From Sipunculus nudus (taxonomy: Eukaryota > Annelida > Sipuncula > Golfingiida > Sipunculidae): a stretch of 64,000 nucleotides of DNA. The position numbers and the translations under genes were made by a program. The DNA lies in NCBI GenBank assembly GCA_026874595.1, contig CM049320.1, positions 34,258,214 through 34,322,213 on the forward strand, given 5' to 3'. Shown piece after piece: positions 1 to 11,522 of the stretch. The notes below the pieces were generated by a model. That model did not search any database. It was not told where the DNA came from and saw only the letters and a program-made list of their open reading frames with translations. Positions within the stretch are counted from its first letter, which is position 1. Each line of letters opens with the position of its first letter.

Positions 1-111
1 CCACTGCAGAGATTTGAGTGATTTTATCCCGACAGACAGACAAACAGACAGAGGCTGTGCAAAAATGGTTGCAGGTGGCGCCATCAGTTTTTCGTATGAT
101 AAAGAGCTATT
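1..111. repeat. Dispersed repeat fragment with GGTGGCGCC core
   Basis: This stretch is similar over its length to 4468-4577 on the far side of the Gmr1-like element. Both share CCACTGCAGA, a GAGTGATTT segment, GTTGCAGGTGGCGCCA and a TATAAAGCTAT-like end. The reverse-transcriptase reading frame of the neighbouring element stops matching its family exactly where this similarity ends, so position ~111 is a break point. Non-coding. Confidence 0.6.
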
Positions 112-620
112 GTTCAGTTTTCGATAATCTGTGCATATATGATAACTTCCATCAGGTTTTGGCCCAAGAATACACGGTGAACTCCAGTTACTGTTACTAG
201 GTTCAATAAAATCATTGTCCAGCAAATATTGAATCTCATCCTGTATATACTTTTGCTTTTTAGGAATTAGTCTATAAGGATGTTGCTTGACTGCGATTGC
301 CTCGCCAACATCCATGTCATAGCACAATATGTTAGTTCTCGTTGGAATGTCACTAAACCACTAAACAAATGTTCATAATTCCGCAGCAGGTTCTTGAGGT
401 CTTGTTGTTGTTGTGCGGTAAGGTGTGACAGTTTGGCATCCAGGTTGTTAAGCACTTCTGAGTTTTTTAATGGTACTCTACCACACTGAATGTCTACATC
501 ACACTTACAATCAGTATCTACTTTAACTGGGTCAGTTTCAGTTTTTACACAATTAACAGCAGTAACATTTTGTACAACATCTGATGTGCTATTTCTGTCA
601 TAATATGGTTTCACCATGTT
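112..620 (-). pseudogene. Reverse transcriptase N-terminal part (Gmr1-like pol)
   Basis: The minus-strand translation gives the usual Ty3/Gypsy approach to the polymerase: a linker with LSHLTAQQQQDLKNLL and a DVGEAIAVKQHPYR segment, then DNDFIEPSNSNWSSPC, KPDGSYHICTDYRKLN, and an abrupt end. These are the palm entry motifs; the catalytic xxDD box and RNase H are not present. The protein would copy element RNA into DNA. At least one frameshift lies near position 340, so the 116-residue open frame covers only the upstream half. The segment follows integrase directly on this strand, which is the diagnostic oddity of the element. Confidence 0.8.
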
Positions 621-1790
621 AACATGGCACAGTTGTTTTCTTCTTAGATCTATCTGGTGTCGTTAATATGTAAATTAAATCACTGACTTTCTTGTCAACA
701 ATTTAAGGACCAAAATACCTAGCTTGCAGAGGTCTGCCAGGGATGGGAAGTAAGGCAAGGACCTTTTCACCAGGATCAAACGTCCTACTTACAGTGTGCT
801 TGTCATACTTTGTTTTCATTTTACTCTGTGCAGATTTTAGATTTGACTTTGCAATCTCACATGCATTGTATAGTTTAGTGCGAAAGTCTGAGACATACTG
901 CAGTAAACTAAGAGAATCAGGATTTTCACACAAGAGTTTTTCTTTAAGCACTTAAGGGACTTAAACCCAAGGACTTGAAAGGATTCTCTGACAGCAAACA
1001 GAAATAGGTGGATTCCATCCCAGTCTTTCTGTGTGTCATAGCAGTAGGTCCTAATCATGTTTTTTAATGTCTGGTGAAAACGCTCGAGGGCGCCCTGACT
1101 TTCTGGATGGTTTGGCGAAGAGCTGTACTGTTTTATACCTAGCTCAAGCATAACTTGTTGGAATAAGACAGACATAAAATTAGACCCTTGGTCAGACTGG
1201 AGGGATTTTGGTGATCCAGACGTTGTAAAAAACTTGGTCAGAGCTTTGACAATACTTTTGGCATTAATTGTGCGCAATGGTATTGCCTCAGGGAACCTGG
1301 TTGATGCGCACATAATTGTCAGCAAGTATTCATGTCCAGATTTTGTTTTGGGCAGATGTCCAACACAATCAACAATAATCCTACTGAATGGTCCTCAAAA
1401 GCAGGAATAGGCCTAAGTGGGGCCTTAGGAGGATTCTGATTGGGCTTGCCTACCATCTGGTATGTATGGCATGATTTACAATATTGTACAACATCTTTCC
1501 TGAGATTAGGCCAATAGAAGTGTGTACTAACTTTCTGATAAGTTTTATTTATACCTAAATGGCCAGAAAAAGGAGCCGAATGTGTCATACTTAGAATTTC
1601 ATTGCGAAAGCTTTTGGGCATTACTATTTGATGTTTGATGGCCCACTCATCATCAGCGCATACATTAGGAGGTCGCCATTTACGCATAAGCACTGCATTT
1701 TTGACATAGAAACAAACTGGGTTCTGTGACAGTTCATCTTTAGAAACTGCCCTGGGAAACAAACATGAAATATCAGGGACCTTATGCTGT
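621..1790 (-). pseudogene. Integrase (HHCC zinc domain, DDE core, C-terminal domain)
   Basis: In order on the minus strand there is first an HHCC zinc finger with HSAPFSGHLGINKTYQ and CKSCHTYQ (ORF 1319-1762). The catalytic core (837-1325) follows, with VDCVGHLP in a neighbouring frame, LQSDQGSNF and GALERFHQTL. The second Asp and the Glu have 35 residues between them, the standard D,D-35-E spacing. The C-terminal part (703-951 and onward) contains DPGEKVLALLPIPG and LCHVNMVKPYYD, typical of Ty3/Gypsy integrase tails. Frameshifts near 1325-1370 and 960 split the gene. It would insert element cDNA into chromosomes. Its position upstream of reverse transcriptase is unusual for the superfamily. 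Confidence 0.85.
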
Positions 1791-1810
1791 TCTGCAATAA
1801 GTTCCGATCT

Positions 1811-2320
1811 TTAAAATGCTGTATCTTGTACGGGCGAGTCGTTAGACGAGTCACTAGTGACTCCAAGATTGTTATTATCTGGACTATTATCCTCATGTGT
1901 GTTTTTCTTGGCCATAGATCTAGTTACAGCACTTGAAGGATACAAACCAGGAATTTCCTGACTTTCCGGATCAGTGTCCTGATCAAGTGACGGCTTTTCT
2001 GTCACTATTGGTACAGGCTGTACTTTGTCACCTGCAACATCATTGCCTAGTAGCAAATGAATTCCCTTAAAGGGTAAAGTAGTTCTTATGCCGACAGTAA
2101 TATCCCCAGAAATCAAATCTGACTTTAAATGTATACTGTGAAGCGGAACTGAAGTGTGCTTGTCTGAAAACACACCATTAACAAGTGCATGTGCAACAGT
2201 AAAGGACCTATTAGAAAATAGCAAAGTGTTTGCTAACATGAGAGTCTGGCCTTAACCAGTGTCCCTCTATATTCTAATAGGGGAGGATCTGAAAAATACC
2301 TTGAAACTGATACAAAACTA
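1811..2320 (-). pseudogene. Aspartic protease region (Gmr1-like pol)
   Basis: The minus strand encodes RDTG at the retropepsin active site (Asp-Thr-Gly codons at 2255-2263), immediately followed by an in-frame TAA and then GQTL. A 142-residue open frame (1811-2239) continues with GIHLLLGNDVAGDKVQPVP, the downstream protease motif with its LLGND core, and ends in SAVTRSMAKK, a common linker before integrase. The enzyme would mature the polyprotein. The stop directly after the catalytic triplet shows the copy is dead. Confidence 0.7.
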
Positions 2321-2764
2321 TCATGTTTGAATGGCTCAACTCAATTTCAGAGTCGGGGGAGGAATCTACTAACTCAGTTTCATCAAACAAAGAACTGACA
2401 TTGACAGTGTCAGTCATAAACTCTTTCTCAGCGTCATTTAAGGAATCTACATCCTTTTCATCATCAAACTCCTCATGGGAGTCAACAGAGGAATTTTCCT
2501 CAGCAGAAACAAACTTCTGTTTTTCATAAGAGGACCTGGCCTCATTTGAAATACTCTCGCAAGAGTCATAAAAGGACTAGGCCTTTTTGAGAGAATACTC
2601 CTCGCAGGAGTCTTGCAAGAGATCTAGCCTTATTTAATTAAGTTTTTACCCCGCAAACTACGGATTCTTCTTTGGATTTAGACGGCACGTGGGATCAAAC
2701 CCTTTATTAGAGTCAATAAAGGAGTTGTACCCCTTATTTACATGAAAAGAGCCTGGCTCTTGTA

Positions 2765-3830
2765 CTATGCTATGCTTAGATTTTGAAACAAAACCAGAAG
2801 GTTTGCAATTTGTTTTATTCGCAAGTTTCCAGCAGTCAGATGACCTTCCTTCTTGCAGTAATTACAGATTTTCTTTGAACATGCCTGGTCTTTGTTGGAC
2901 TTGGACACAGTGGACGTGGGCTGAGGTGTAGTAATGGACTTTGCTGAACTATCAGGAGTAGTTATGGGTGACTGCGCTTTAAACTTCTTTTGACCATATT
3001 GATCAACATTCTTGTTTGTGAATGACTGGTTTGATTTGCTAGTAAAGGACATTTTGTGTATTACTGAATAATCGGCAGCTAATTGAGCAGCAATGTCAAG
3101 TGTTTCAGGACTTTCCTCATCAAGAAAAGGTTTAACATATGCGTTAATGCAGCGCTTAAATTCTTCAGGCAAAATCAACTGGCGCCAATTGTCATAATCA
3201 TTCATTCATTACATTTTTAGAAATACACCAGCGGTCAAATAACTGCTCTTTGTCCTAGCAAATTCGACGTAGGTCTGTTCTTTGCGCTTTTCCCAATTTC
3301 TGAATTTCCGGCGGTAAGCCTCCGAATCTAACTCATAACCTTTTAGGATTAATCGTTTAACCAGGTCATAGTCGGCAGCAGCTTTTACTGAAAGCTCTGT
3401 ATAAATTCCTCTGGCCTTGCCAGTCAATACACTTTGTAACAGCATAGTCCAATTTTCCTTAGGCCATTTTAAATTTTCAGCTACTTTCTCAAAGTGTAAG
3501 AAATATTTATCAACCTCTTTTTCTTGAAAAGGTGGGACAAGTCTAATGTGTTTAGTAACATCAAAACTGTGAGTTGGGGCGGCACTTAGACTAGTTTAAG
3601 TCTTTCCACTCCAGTCGTTTTAACATAGTTTCTTTTCTTTTTTTAGTCTGTCTCTTTCTATTACTTTTTCTAGTCTTTTTTTCTTTCTAACCTTTCATGT
3701 TCTTCCCGCTCATCTCTCTGTTTTTCTTTTTCTAATTCTAACTGTTTTAATGCTAACTCAGGTTGCATTTCCAACTTTTTAAATTTTAATTTCATAGCAA
3801 AGCTGTCATTTCCTTATGTTTGCACTTCAC
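2765..3830 (-). pseudogene. Gag, SCAN-like capsid plus zinc knuckle
   Basis: The N-terminal portion (about 3600-3830) is a charged, lysine/glutamate-rich helix region in broken frames. The capsid follows with MLLQSVLTGKARGIYTELS, FRNWEKRKEQTYVEFAR and ILPEEFKRCINAYV, a signature of Gmr1-like Gag proteins that are ancestral relatives of the SCAN domain. A single retroviral-type knuckle CNYCKKEGHLTAGN is near 2840-2880, its last Cys replaced by Asn. The frame breaks at about 3206, where a short ATGA-type duplication shifts the reading frame. Gag would form the virus-like particle that packages element RNA. Confidence 0.75.
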
Positions 3831-3974
3831 TCTCTTCAATTAAACCTTTGCTAACTAGATCTTGCATGATTTTAGCAATGATATCAGGCTTTCTCAAAGC
3901 TTCTTTCACAACTAGCCCTAAGTTGTCCCAAACGCAACAACTCTTCTTTTGTCGACTGTTCAAGTCCCACACCT

Positions 3975-4296
3975 CTCTCTCGGCTCTAAAACACAGCCCC
4001 CTATTTATAACTTACACCTCAAGCCGAGAACTTTCCTATTCTCGAACAGTCTAAAGAATCTGACATAACACACAGTACACGCGTTACAGGAACCATCTAG
4101 AAAAACGAATGCCGTGTCTCTACATATCAGGGTTCACACGTCAGCCGACCCGGCTCATCCAGGCGCGAAAGCCCGAGCTAGCATGACAACGAGAGTTCAA
4201 CCAGTACGGATTATACTGAGAATGCAAAACCCGGCCAGGCGAAGCCGTTACAACACGAGCTACGCGTGGCACACAATAAAAGAGAAATCTGTAACA
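3975..4296 (-). repeat. Probable 5' LTR of the Gmr1-like element
   Basis: On the minus strand the segment begins TGTTACAG at 4296 and contains a good TATA box, TATAAATAG, at 4001-4010. Gag-like sequence follows within about 150 bases. The 3' edge is uncertain because no second LTR is present to compare with. A sequence complementary to a plausible tRNA T-arm end lies at 3956-3974 and may be the primer site, but the spacing to the TATA box is short. Confidence 0.45.
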
Positions 4297-4690
4297 CTGT
4301 GAGATCTGTCCCCACCAAGATTTTAGGAGGATATGTCATACCAGTCCTGAGATATAAGCCTGGATGTCTGCAGCCTTAACGTGAATGTAGGTGGCGCCAT
4401 CTGTCATAAAATTAAGAAAGCTATCCAGGAGGTATACACATGCAAAACTTTAGGTGGATAAGTCAAACCACTGCAGACATATGAGTGATTTCTTCCCAGG
4501 GCAGGTGAACAGATGGACCTTGTGCAAAATGGTTGCAGGTGGCGCCACCATTTTTTGTATATGTTATAAAGCTATCCAAGGGCTACGTTTGTGTAAAATT
4601 TTTGCGTTGATTGGTCAAACGAGTCCGAAGATAAGTTGCTTAATGTTTCAAAACAGACGCATAGATGGACGCACTTGAGAGAGGAAAGGT
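4297..4690. repeat. Dispersed repeat block with two GGTGGCGCC cores
   Basis: Two tandem-like segments each carry GGTGGCGCCAYC (4390-4401 and 4538-4549; the latter is the perfect 12-base palindrome GGTGGCGCCACC) followed by an AGCTATCCA-type sequence. The second segment matches positions 1-111. No protein is supported. Confidence 0.55.
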
Positions 4691-7530
4691 CAGAGGTCAA
4701 CGCAAAATATTTTGGCACCAGTTCACATGTGACCTGATAATGGTGTTAAGTTTCGGAAAAATCCGCAAAATGTCTGAGGGGACCCCCCCCCCCCCCTCCC
4801 CTTCGGCCGAGACAGTCGACAGTCGCGCTATGATCTATATACGATATATACGCCCCCCATCGGATGATAAATTGTTTCAAATTACAAAGCCACATTTTCT
4901 ACTGTTTTTTGCCTATACATGGAGTTAGGCCTACTTCGCTTGCGGGATGACAGTCACTTAGGCCTACGATTTGTAATGTGTCTATATTCGGTCAAATTAT
5001 TAAGAATAATTAAAACTCAATGATGTTTGAGCAAAAAGGATATTTTTCATTCAGTTTTTAGATAATATGTTAACGCTGTGAATGAGACTAAGCAGGGCAT
5101 CCGAGAGAAATATTCGGAGGCGGTTCAAAAGGTTTTCGGCCCCCTCCGTTTTCTTCGTTATAATAACCATCCAGTTTTACGGATGTTATAAACTTTTTAT
5201 TCGATTTTAATCCAAGGCAATACTTATTGAAGCGGTAAACTAAAAATGGACTGTAACAGAGGTATGCATAGTTTTCTCCATTTAATGCTACATTTATTAT
5301 CATATACATGTGTATACTTTATTTACCATTCTAAACTGAAATAAAAAGCATATGGAGGTCTTAGCAGGCAACCCTATAAGCTCAGGCTCAAGGCCAGCAA
5401 CCTACTGTACAAGAGGTTACCCACACTACAGTATGTGCTTCTAATGCTAGGCCCTATAGGTAATATCAACAAAAATACGATCACAATAACGACAAAACCA
5501 ATTGAAACTTAAAGAATAAGAAAATATTTACAGGAACATAATAAGGGGTTAAAATAGTTTGATAAATCATCACGTGCCACCGCAGCCAAGTCGAGCGTAT
5601 ATATGCGTCAGATTGTTACATACTTTGACAGGTGTTAGATATAGTGCAGCAGATAACATAATATTTCAGAGGAATCTTTCAAATTGTGATACAAGCACCA
5701 AATTTAGCACAGGTACTCCTTAGACATTACTCTTTTGAAAAAAAAAATAAGCGGGCCACTTGAAATTCAAGATGGCCGCCATATCGGGTACACAAAATTA
5801 ACGTTTTGTAATAAATATACACAGACTTGCCAAATATGAAAGATTCTGGTATCACAGTTTTTTTTTTTTGGGGGGGGGGGGGGGGGTGGGGGAGGGGGTG
5901 GGGGGCTGTTGCTCCCCTCTCTAAACACGCCCTTGGTCTCATGTCAACAGTGAAACTGTCCAAGGTCAACATGCAAAGGAAAGGGACAGTTATGGCAACA
6001 GGCACTGAGAGTTGCCTCTTTATGAAATTTTACATTATAAATGACAATTGCCCTGACAATTAACAGATTTAGGCTAATCTTTATCTCTGAAGAAATTGTA
6101 GAACCAATGCTTAAAAATTGATGGGTAGTAATAACAGAGTTGTAAAGAACACACGTTATTTAAATTTTATGAAGCTCAACTAGTTCAGAACCCTTGAATA
6201 AACAGTAGAGACTTTTAGGTTGCATATTCTCTCCTGTAGCCCGCAAAATATAGGCCACCATGCCTTACCCCCAGGTCTTCAAGGATATTTCCCAGGGTCT
6301 TCCTGCCAAGGAAGAGCCTATTCCAATATACACACTGAGTATTACTGTAAATTTGGGGCCGAAAGTGACACCATTCCTTGGATATTGGGTAACATATTAC
6401 ATTGTCTTAATGTCCACATTTAATATAACAACAATTCACTACAAAACTCAAGAACACTGGTCTGATTTTCTGTTCAAACTTTGCATGTTCATTGTCTCGA
6501 ATGTGTAGATGAGGAATATTACTGATATATTGTGAATTAGGGGCTAATCTATGATTTAGGAAAAGGTGGGGGGGGGGTCCAACCCAGGAGGACTAGTGAC
6601 AAAGCCTAACAAGTCGTCAAAAGACAACAGAGCTCGCCGTTACGGGGCATTCAGATAACCCTTGACATTTGACCCCGAAATTAGGCCTATGTGTGGGATT
6701 CCTAACCCCCTATACCATGCATATATAAAATAGGAAAGCTATATAGTAAGTAGTTGTAGAGTTAAAAATAATTATCCCTATACTTTAACCTGAGCTGGGT
6801 TTGGATCCGTGCAAAGTTTTTTTTTCGTGAAGTGCTAATTACTGGTCCAGAAATTAAAATATGGGGAAAGTTTAAAAAGCTGTGCTGGGTATAATTAGCA
6901 CTATCAGTCTACTAAGTTTATTTCAAATATCTTTATCAGCAAATGGAGCAATGAGCCTTACAAAAACAATTTAACCGGACTTGTTCATGAACAACCGGGA
7001 CCTACACCTTTTGATCCCCATATCATACGGGGGATTCATAATCCCCTATGCAATACATATGTTCCGCAAAAAGTTAAAAAAAAATTCTCATTGGCAGAGT
7101 CGGACTTAAATTGTAGTAAAAATAATGTTTTGCCCAATAGTTCGCAGAATAGGTTAACGTGACTTCATGTTAGGGATATTTCCAAATTGGTCAAACGGTT
7201 ACGATGTGTCCTGTTGTCCGACGGACGGAAGGCCCTCGCACGGGCGTCATTAAGGGGGGGGGGGGGGGAGCGTGTAAAGTTACCCGCCATATTTAGCAAA
7301 TAATGAACCTGCCCATCCAGGTAAATATTGGAATTCTAAATGTATAATAGGAAATATGTTATTTATTATAAAAGAAAATAATATAGGGAATATGTAATTG
7401 ATATGAAATATGTGATTAATTAGAATCATAGACCTTGGTTCCATTTCTGGTTCTTTGATTGATGGACAAGCAGTAGGTGAGTTATAAATTATTTTACTTA
7501 CGTTATCCATACATCATATGTCCATCCCTC
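4691..7530. other. Non-coding, AT-rich, with homopolymer runs
   Basis: I see no gene. Landmarks are a C run at ~4784-4797, a T/G run at ~5861-5886 (T run followed directly by a G run), an AAGATGGCCGCC block at ~5770, and G runs at ~6570 and ~7254-7269. Short open frames here encode low-complexity glycine or proline stretches from the homopolymers and are not credible genes. Confidence 0.6.
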
Positions 7531-8717
7531 ATATATATATATATATATATATATGTCGCGGACATGGGGTAAGGCAGGTCGGCCCCCACGTCATAGGAAG
7601 AACCCCAGACTATAAGAGATGGATGGATGCTTTATTCTTTATGCTTTATGCAAGAAGAATTCTCACGCAGGAGCCCATATTTAAATGGTTTCTATAAAAT
7701 GCGTATATTATTGTACCTAACAGACATAAGAATAAGGTAACAATATGATATTTTGCTCTTTACATTAAATACAATTAATCCGTAGGTCTGTAGTAATTAA
7801 TCTGGATCTGCATATATTTTAGTTTAAGCTTTGTTTAGTGTAAGCTCCATATATCTCACAATATCATACCTTATTTCGCATAACTAACTTAAACACTTAT
7901 TATACATTATATATAGATACACTTATTTTACATAAGTACTTTATATTTCAAATGTCATGTTAACTTTACCCTTAAACATTTCTGTTAATTGCAACAATCT
8001 CAGATCTCAGTATGACACGAATTCACATGAAGTCACATTTTAATCCATCTACATTGCATTAAATCAGACCTCACATAATAATCTTAACACGGGCCTATCT
8101 AAATGATCTGTTTCCCCTATCAGGTATCCTATGGATATCTTTTATTTAATAAACATTCTAATTTTAAATATATGGGGTGTTTGTGCCTTAATAATATTTT
8201 TAGCGAATATGAATGGGTTTAACAGAACTGTATAATACTTTAAATTGACTTATTCGCCTGGTAAACGTTTACTTTGAAAGGGATTCACTTGAACCGTAAT
8301 TATTAATCGTGGAAGAAGTAAATAGAAAGAATTTGTATGCACCTTTCGTGTTAATATTTAATATTTTAAAAAGGAGGAATTCCTTGGAAGGAATAAACAT
8401 AATAAGAATGCTTTGGATGAAAATCCAATGGAAGGAATTTAAATAAAACTTTCGTAATAATCATACATGCATCGTGTCTGCGAAACGAGGGGATGAAAGT
8501 GAGTTGTACGTTAGTTTTACTCTTTACAGCCAGATGGCGGTACTGGTTTAATCGATGCATTCAGACTAAATTTTTGGCAGCAATTGATTAATGAGACTAA
8601 AAAAATTATCTTTAATAATACGTTGCAGGCAGTCCTGACACTGTAAGACGATTTACTAATTGTGGCTGGAATAACTCCTGCTGGGAACGGTTTACGGGAT
8701 ACCGAAAAGAGAGAGAG
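7531..8717. other. (AT)n tract followed by non-coding AT-rich DNA
   Basis: A TA dinucleotide tract lies at about 7531-7554. The remainder has no supported gene; the longest open frames are under 70 codons and lack recognisable motifs. Confidence 0.6.
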
Positions 8718-8889
8718 GAGACACGTGCTTACCAGCCTACTGGGGCGAATGGCCGGTTTTCTAGGAAAATACGACTGGGAAATTTGTACTAAACCCTTGT
8801 AGTTGACTCAACATATAAATGGGCGCAATATACGAAATGCATGAACAAGAAAACTGACTGTTCTAGTTCTTAAAAATATAGGATATGTC
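8718..8889. repeat. 172-bp module, copy 1, at the left edge of satellite 1
   Basis: Starting GAGACACGTGCTTACCAGCC and ending GGATATGTC, this segment is closely similar, and of identical length, to 37927-38098. It contains TATAAATGGGCGCA and ATGCATGAACAAGAAAACTG. Here it directly precedes the 112-bp satellite; in the second copy it directly follows the 180-bp satellite. It is probably a unique part of a satellite-bearing mobile element. No protein is encoded. Confidence 0.8.
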
Positions 8890-11423
8890 AAAATGTGAAA
8901 ACACGGTGAATTCACAACCGTGAGCTCACAGTGATAGCATAGCAGTGAGCTCATGTATGTTATACAAGAGTGAATTCACTATGATATCACAGGATGACGT
9001 GAATTCACAACCGTGAGCTCACAGTAATATCATGGCATCAGTTCATGTCTGTTACACAGCAGTGAGTTCACAGTGATATCTCAGGATGACATAAAAAATG
9101 TGACACCACGGTGAATTCATGACCGTTTGCTCACAGTGATATCATGGCATGAGTTCATGTCTGTTACACAACAGTGAGTTCACAGTGATATCTCAGGATC
9201 ACGTTAAAAATGTAACACCACAGTGGGTTCATAACCATGAGTTCACAATGATGGCATTGCTTGAGTACATTTCTGTTACACAACACTGAGTTCATAGTAA
9301 TATCCCAGGATGAGATAAAAAATGTGACACCACGGTGAATTCACAACAGTGAGCTAGAAATGATATCATAGCATGAGTTCATGTATGTTACTCATCAGCG
9401 AGCCCACCGTGATATCACAGGATGACGTCAAAATGTGACAACACGGTGAATTCACAACCGTGAGCTCACAGTGATAGCATAGCAGTGAGCTCAAGTATGT
9501 TATACAAGAGTGAATTCACAATGAAATCACAGGATGACGTCAAAATGTTACACCACAGTGAATTCACAACCGTGAGCTCACAGTAATATCATGGCATGAG
9601 TTCATGTCTGTTACACAGCAGTGAGTTCACAGTGATATCTCATGATGACATAAAAAATGTGACACCACGGTGAATTCACGACCGTTTGCTCACAGTGATT
9701 TCATGGCATGAGTTCATGTCTGTTACACAACAGTGAGTTCACAGTGATATCTCAGGATCACGTCAAAAATGTAACACCACAGTGAATTCATAACCATGAG
9801 TTCACAATGATGGCATTGCTTGAGTTCATTTCTGTTACAAAACATTGAGTTCACGGTAATATCCCAGGATAAGGTAAAAAATGTCACATCACGGTGAATT
9901 CACAACCGTTTGCTCACAGTGATATCATGGCATGAGTTCATGTCTGTTACACAACAGTGAGTTCACAGTGATATATCAGGATGACGTCAAAAATGTAACA
10001 CCGCAGTGAATTCATAACCATGAGTTCACAATGATGGCATTGCTTGTGTTCATTTCTGTTACACAACATTGAGTTCACAGTAATATCCCATGATGAGGTA
10101 AAAAATGTGACACCACGGTGAATTCACAACAAAGAGCTCACAATGATATCATAGCATGAGTTCAAATATGTTACTCATTAGCGAGCCCACCGTGATATCA
10201 CAGGATGACGTCAAAATGTGACAACACGGTGAATACACAACCGTGAGCTCAAATTGATAGCGTAGCAGTGAGCTCATGTATGTGATACAAGAGTGAATTC
10301 ACTATGATATCACAGGATGACGTCAAAATGTGACACCACGGTGAATTCACAACCGGGAGCTTACAGTGATAAAATAGCATGAGCTCATGTCTGTTGCACA
10401 TCAGCGAGCTCACAGTGATATAACAGGATGACTTAAAAAATGTGCCATCATCTTGAATTGACAACCGTGAGCTCACAGTGATGGCATGGCATGGAGTTCA
10501 TGTATGTTACACAATAGTGAGTGCATAATAATATCTCAGGATGATATACAAATATGACACTGCGAAGAATTCACAACCGTGAGCTCACAGTGACAGTATA
10601 GCAGTGAGCTCATGCATGTTACACAACGGTGAGGTTTCAGGAAAATATCAAAATATGACAAAGAGGTGAATTAACCACCGCGAGCTCACAGTGATGTCAT
10701 GGCATGAGTTCATGCATGTTACACAACAGTGATTTAAAGTGATATCTCAGGATAACGTTAAAAATGTGGCACCGTGATGAAATCACAACCGTGAGCTCAC
10801 AGTGATGACATGACATAAGTTCATGTCTGGAACACGACAGTGAGTTCACAGTAATATCATAGGACGACGTCAAACTGTGACGCCGCGGTGAATTCACAAC
10901 CGTAAGCTCACAGTGACAGCATAGCAGTGAGCTCATGTATGTTATACAACAGTCAGTTCACAATGATATCACAGGATGACATGAAAAATGTGACACCACA
11001 ATGAATTCACAGTGATAGCATGACACGTGGTCATGTCTGTTACACAACAGTGAGTTCAGAGTGATATCTCAGGATGACGTCAAAATGTGACACCGCGGTG
11101 AATTCACAACTGTGAGCTCACAGTGATAGCATAGCAGTGAGCTCATGTATGTTATATAACAGTGAGTTCACAATGATATCACACGATGAATTAAAAAATG
11201 TGACACCACAATGAATTCACAACTGTGAGCTCACAGTGAAAGCATGGCATGAGTTCATGCATGTTACACAACAGTGAGATTAAAGTGATATCTCAGGATG
11301 ACGTTATAGCAGTGAGCTCAAGCATGTTACACAACAGAGAGTTCACGGTTATATCATTGGATCAAATGACACCACAGGGAAATTCACACTGTGAGCTCAC
11401 AGTGATAGCATGGAATGAGTTTG
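8890..11423. repeat. Satellite 1: ~112-bp monomers, about 22 copies, palindrome-rich
   Basis: Successive copies of the GGTGAATTCAC anchor occur near 8905, 8998, 9109, 9340, 9444, 9556, 9668, 9891 and onward, giving a monomer close to 112 bp. Each monomer strings together short perfect palindromes of the form GTGANNTCAC (GTGAATTCAC, GTGAGCTCAC, GTGATATCAC) and often TGACGTCA. Exact TGACGTCA occurs at 9423-9430, 9535-9542, 9982-9989, 10206-10213, 10318-10325 and 11075-11082. Monomers fall into recognisable types arranged in higher-order blocks starting at 8889, 9429 and 10211. Open frames within it are by-products of the repeat. Confidence 0.9.
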
Positions 11424-11522
11424 TGCATTTCAATGTAATTTCAGATTTTATTTGATGGTATTTTTTCTAGAAGTAGAATAAGAAAATTAGGAAATCGACT
11501 TTAACAGGAAATATGATGTATA

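Larger units (their letters stand above)
112..4296 (-). mobile_element. Gmr1-like Ty3/Gypsy LTR retrotransposon, decayed and 3'-truncated
   Basis: Reading down the minus strand the order is 5' LTR, gag, protease, integrase, reverse transcriptase. Known Ty3/Gypsy elements normally have reverse transcriptase before integrase. The reversed order, together with a gag of the type related to the vertebrate SCAN domain, is the hallmark of the Gmr1-like group. The join between the integrase C-terminus (~620-720) and the segment leading into reverse transcriptase (~270-610) is contiguous, so the order is not a product of two nested copies. Frameshifts and stops occur in every domain. RNase H and the 3' LTR are missing because reverse transcriptase ends at a dispersed-repeat boundary near 111. 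No target duplication can be assigned. Confidence 0.8.

Noticed and set aside
2323-2529. Serine-rich plus-strand open frame
   Set aside because: It is antisense to the protease/gag linker of the minus-strand Gmr1-like element.
1-4577. Similar repeats at 1-111 and 4468-4577 as LTRs of the Gmr1-like element
   Set aside because: They lack TG...CA ends and a primer site, the same GGTGGCGCC repeat occurs elsewhere in the window, and a separate LTR-like segment with TATA box lies at 3975-4296.
8890-11423. Regular repeats that might be a CRISPR array
   Set aside because: Monomers are ~112 bp with no alternation of constant repeat and unique spacer; this is a eukaryotic-type satellite.
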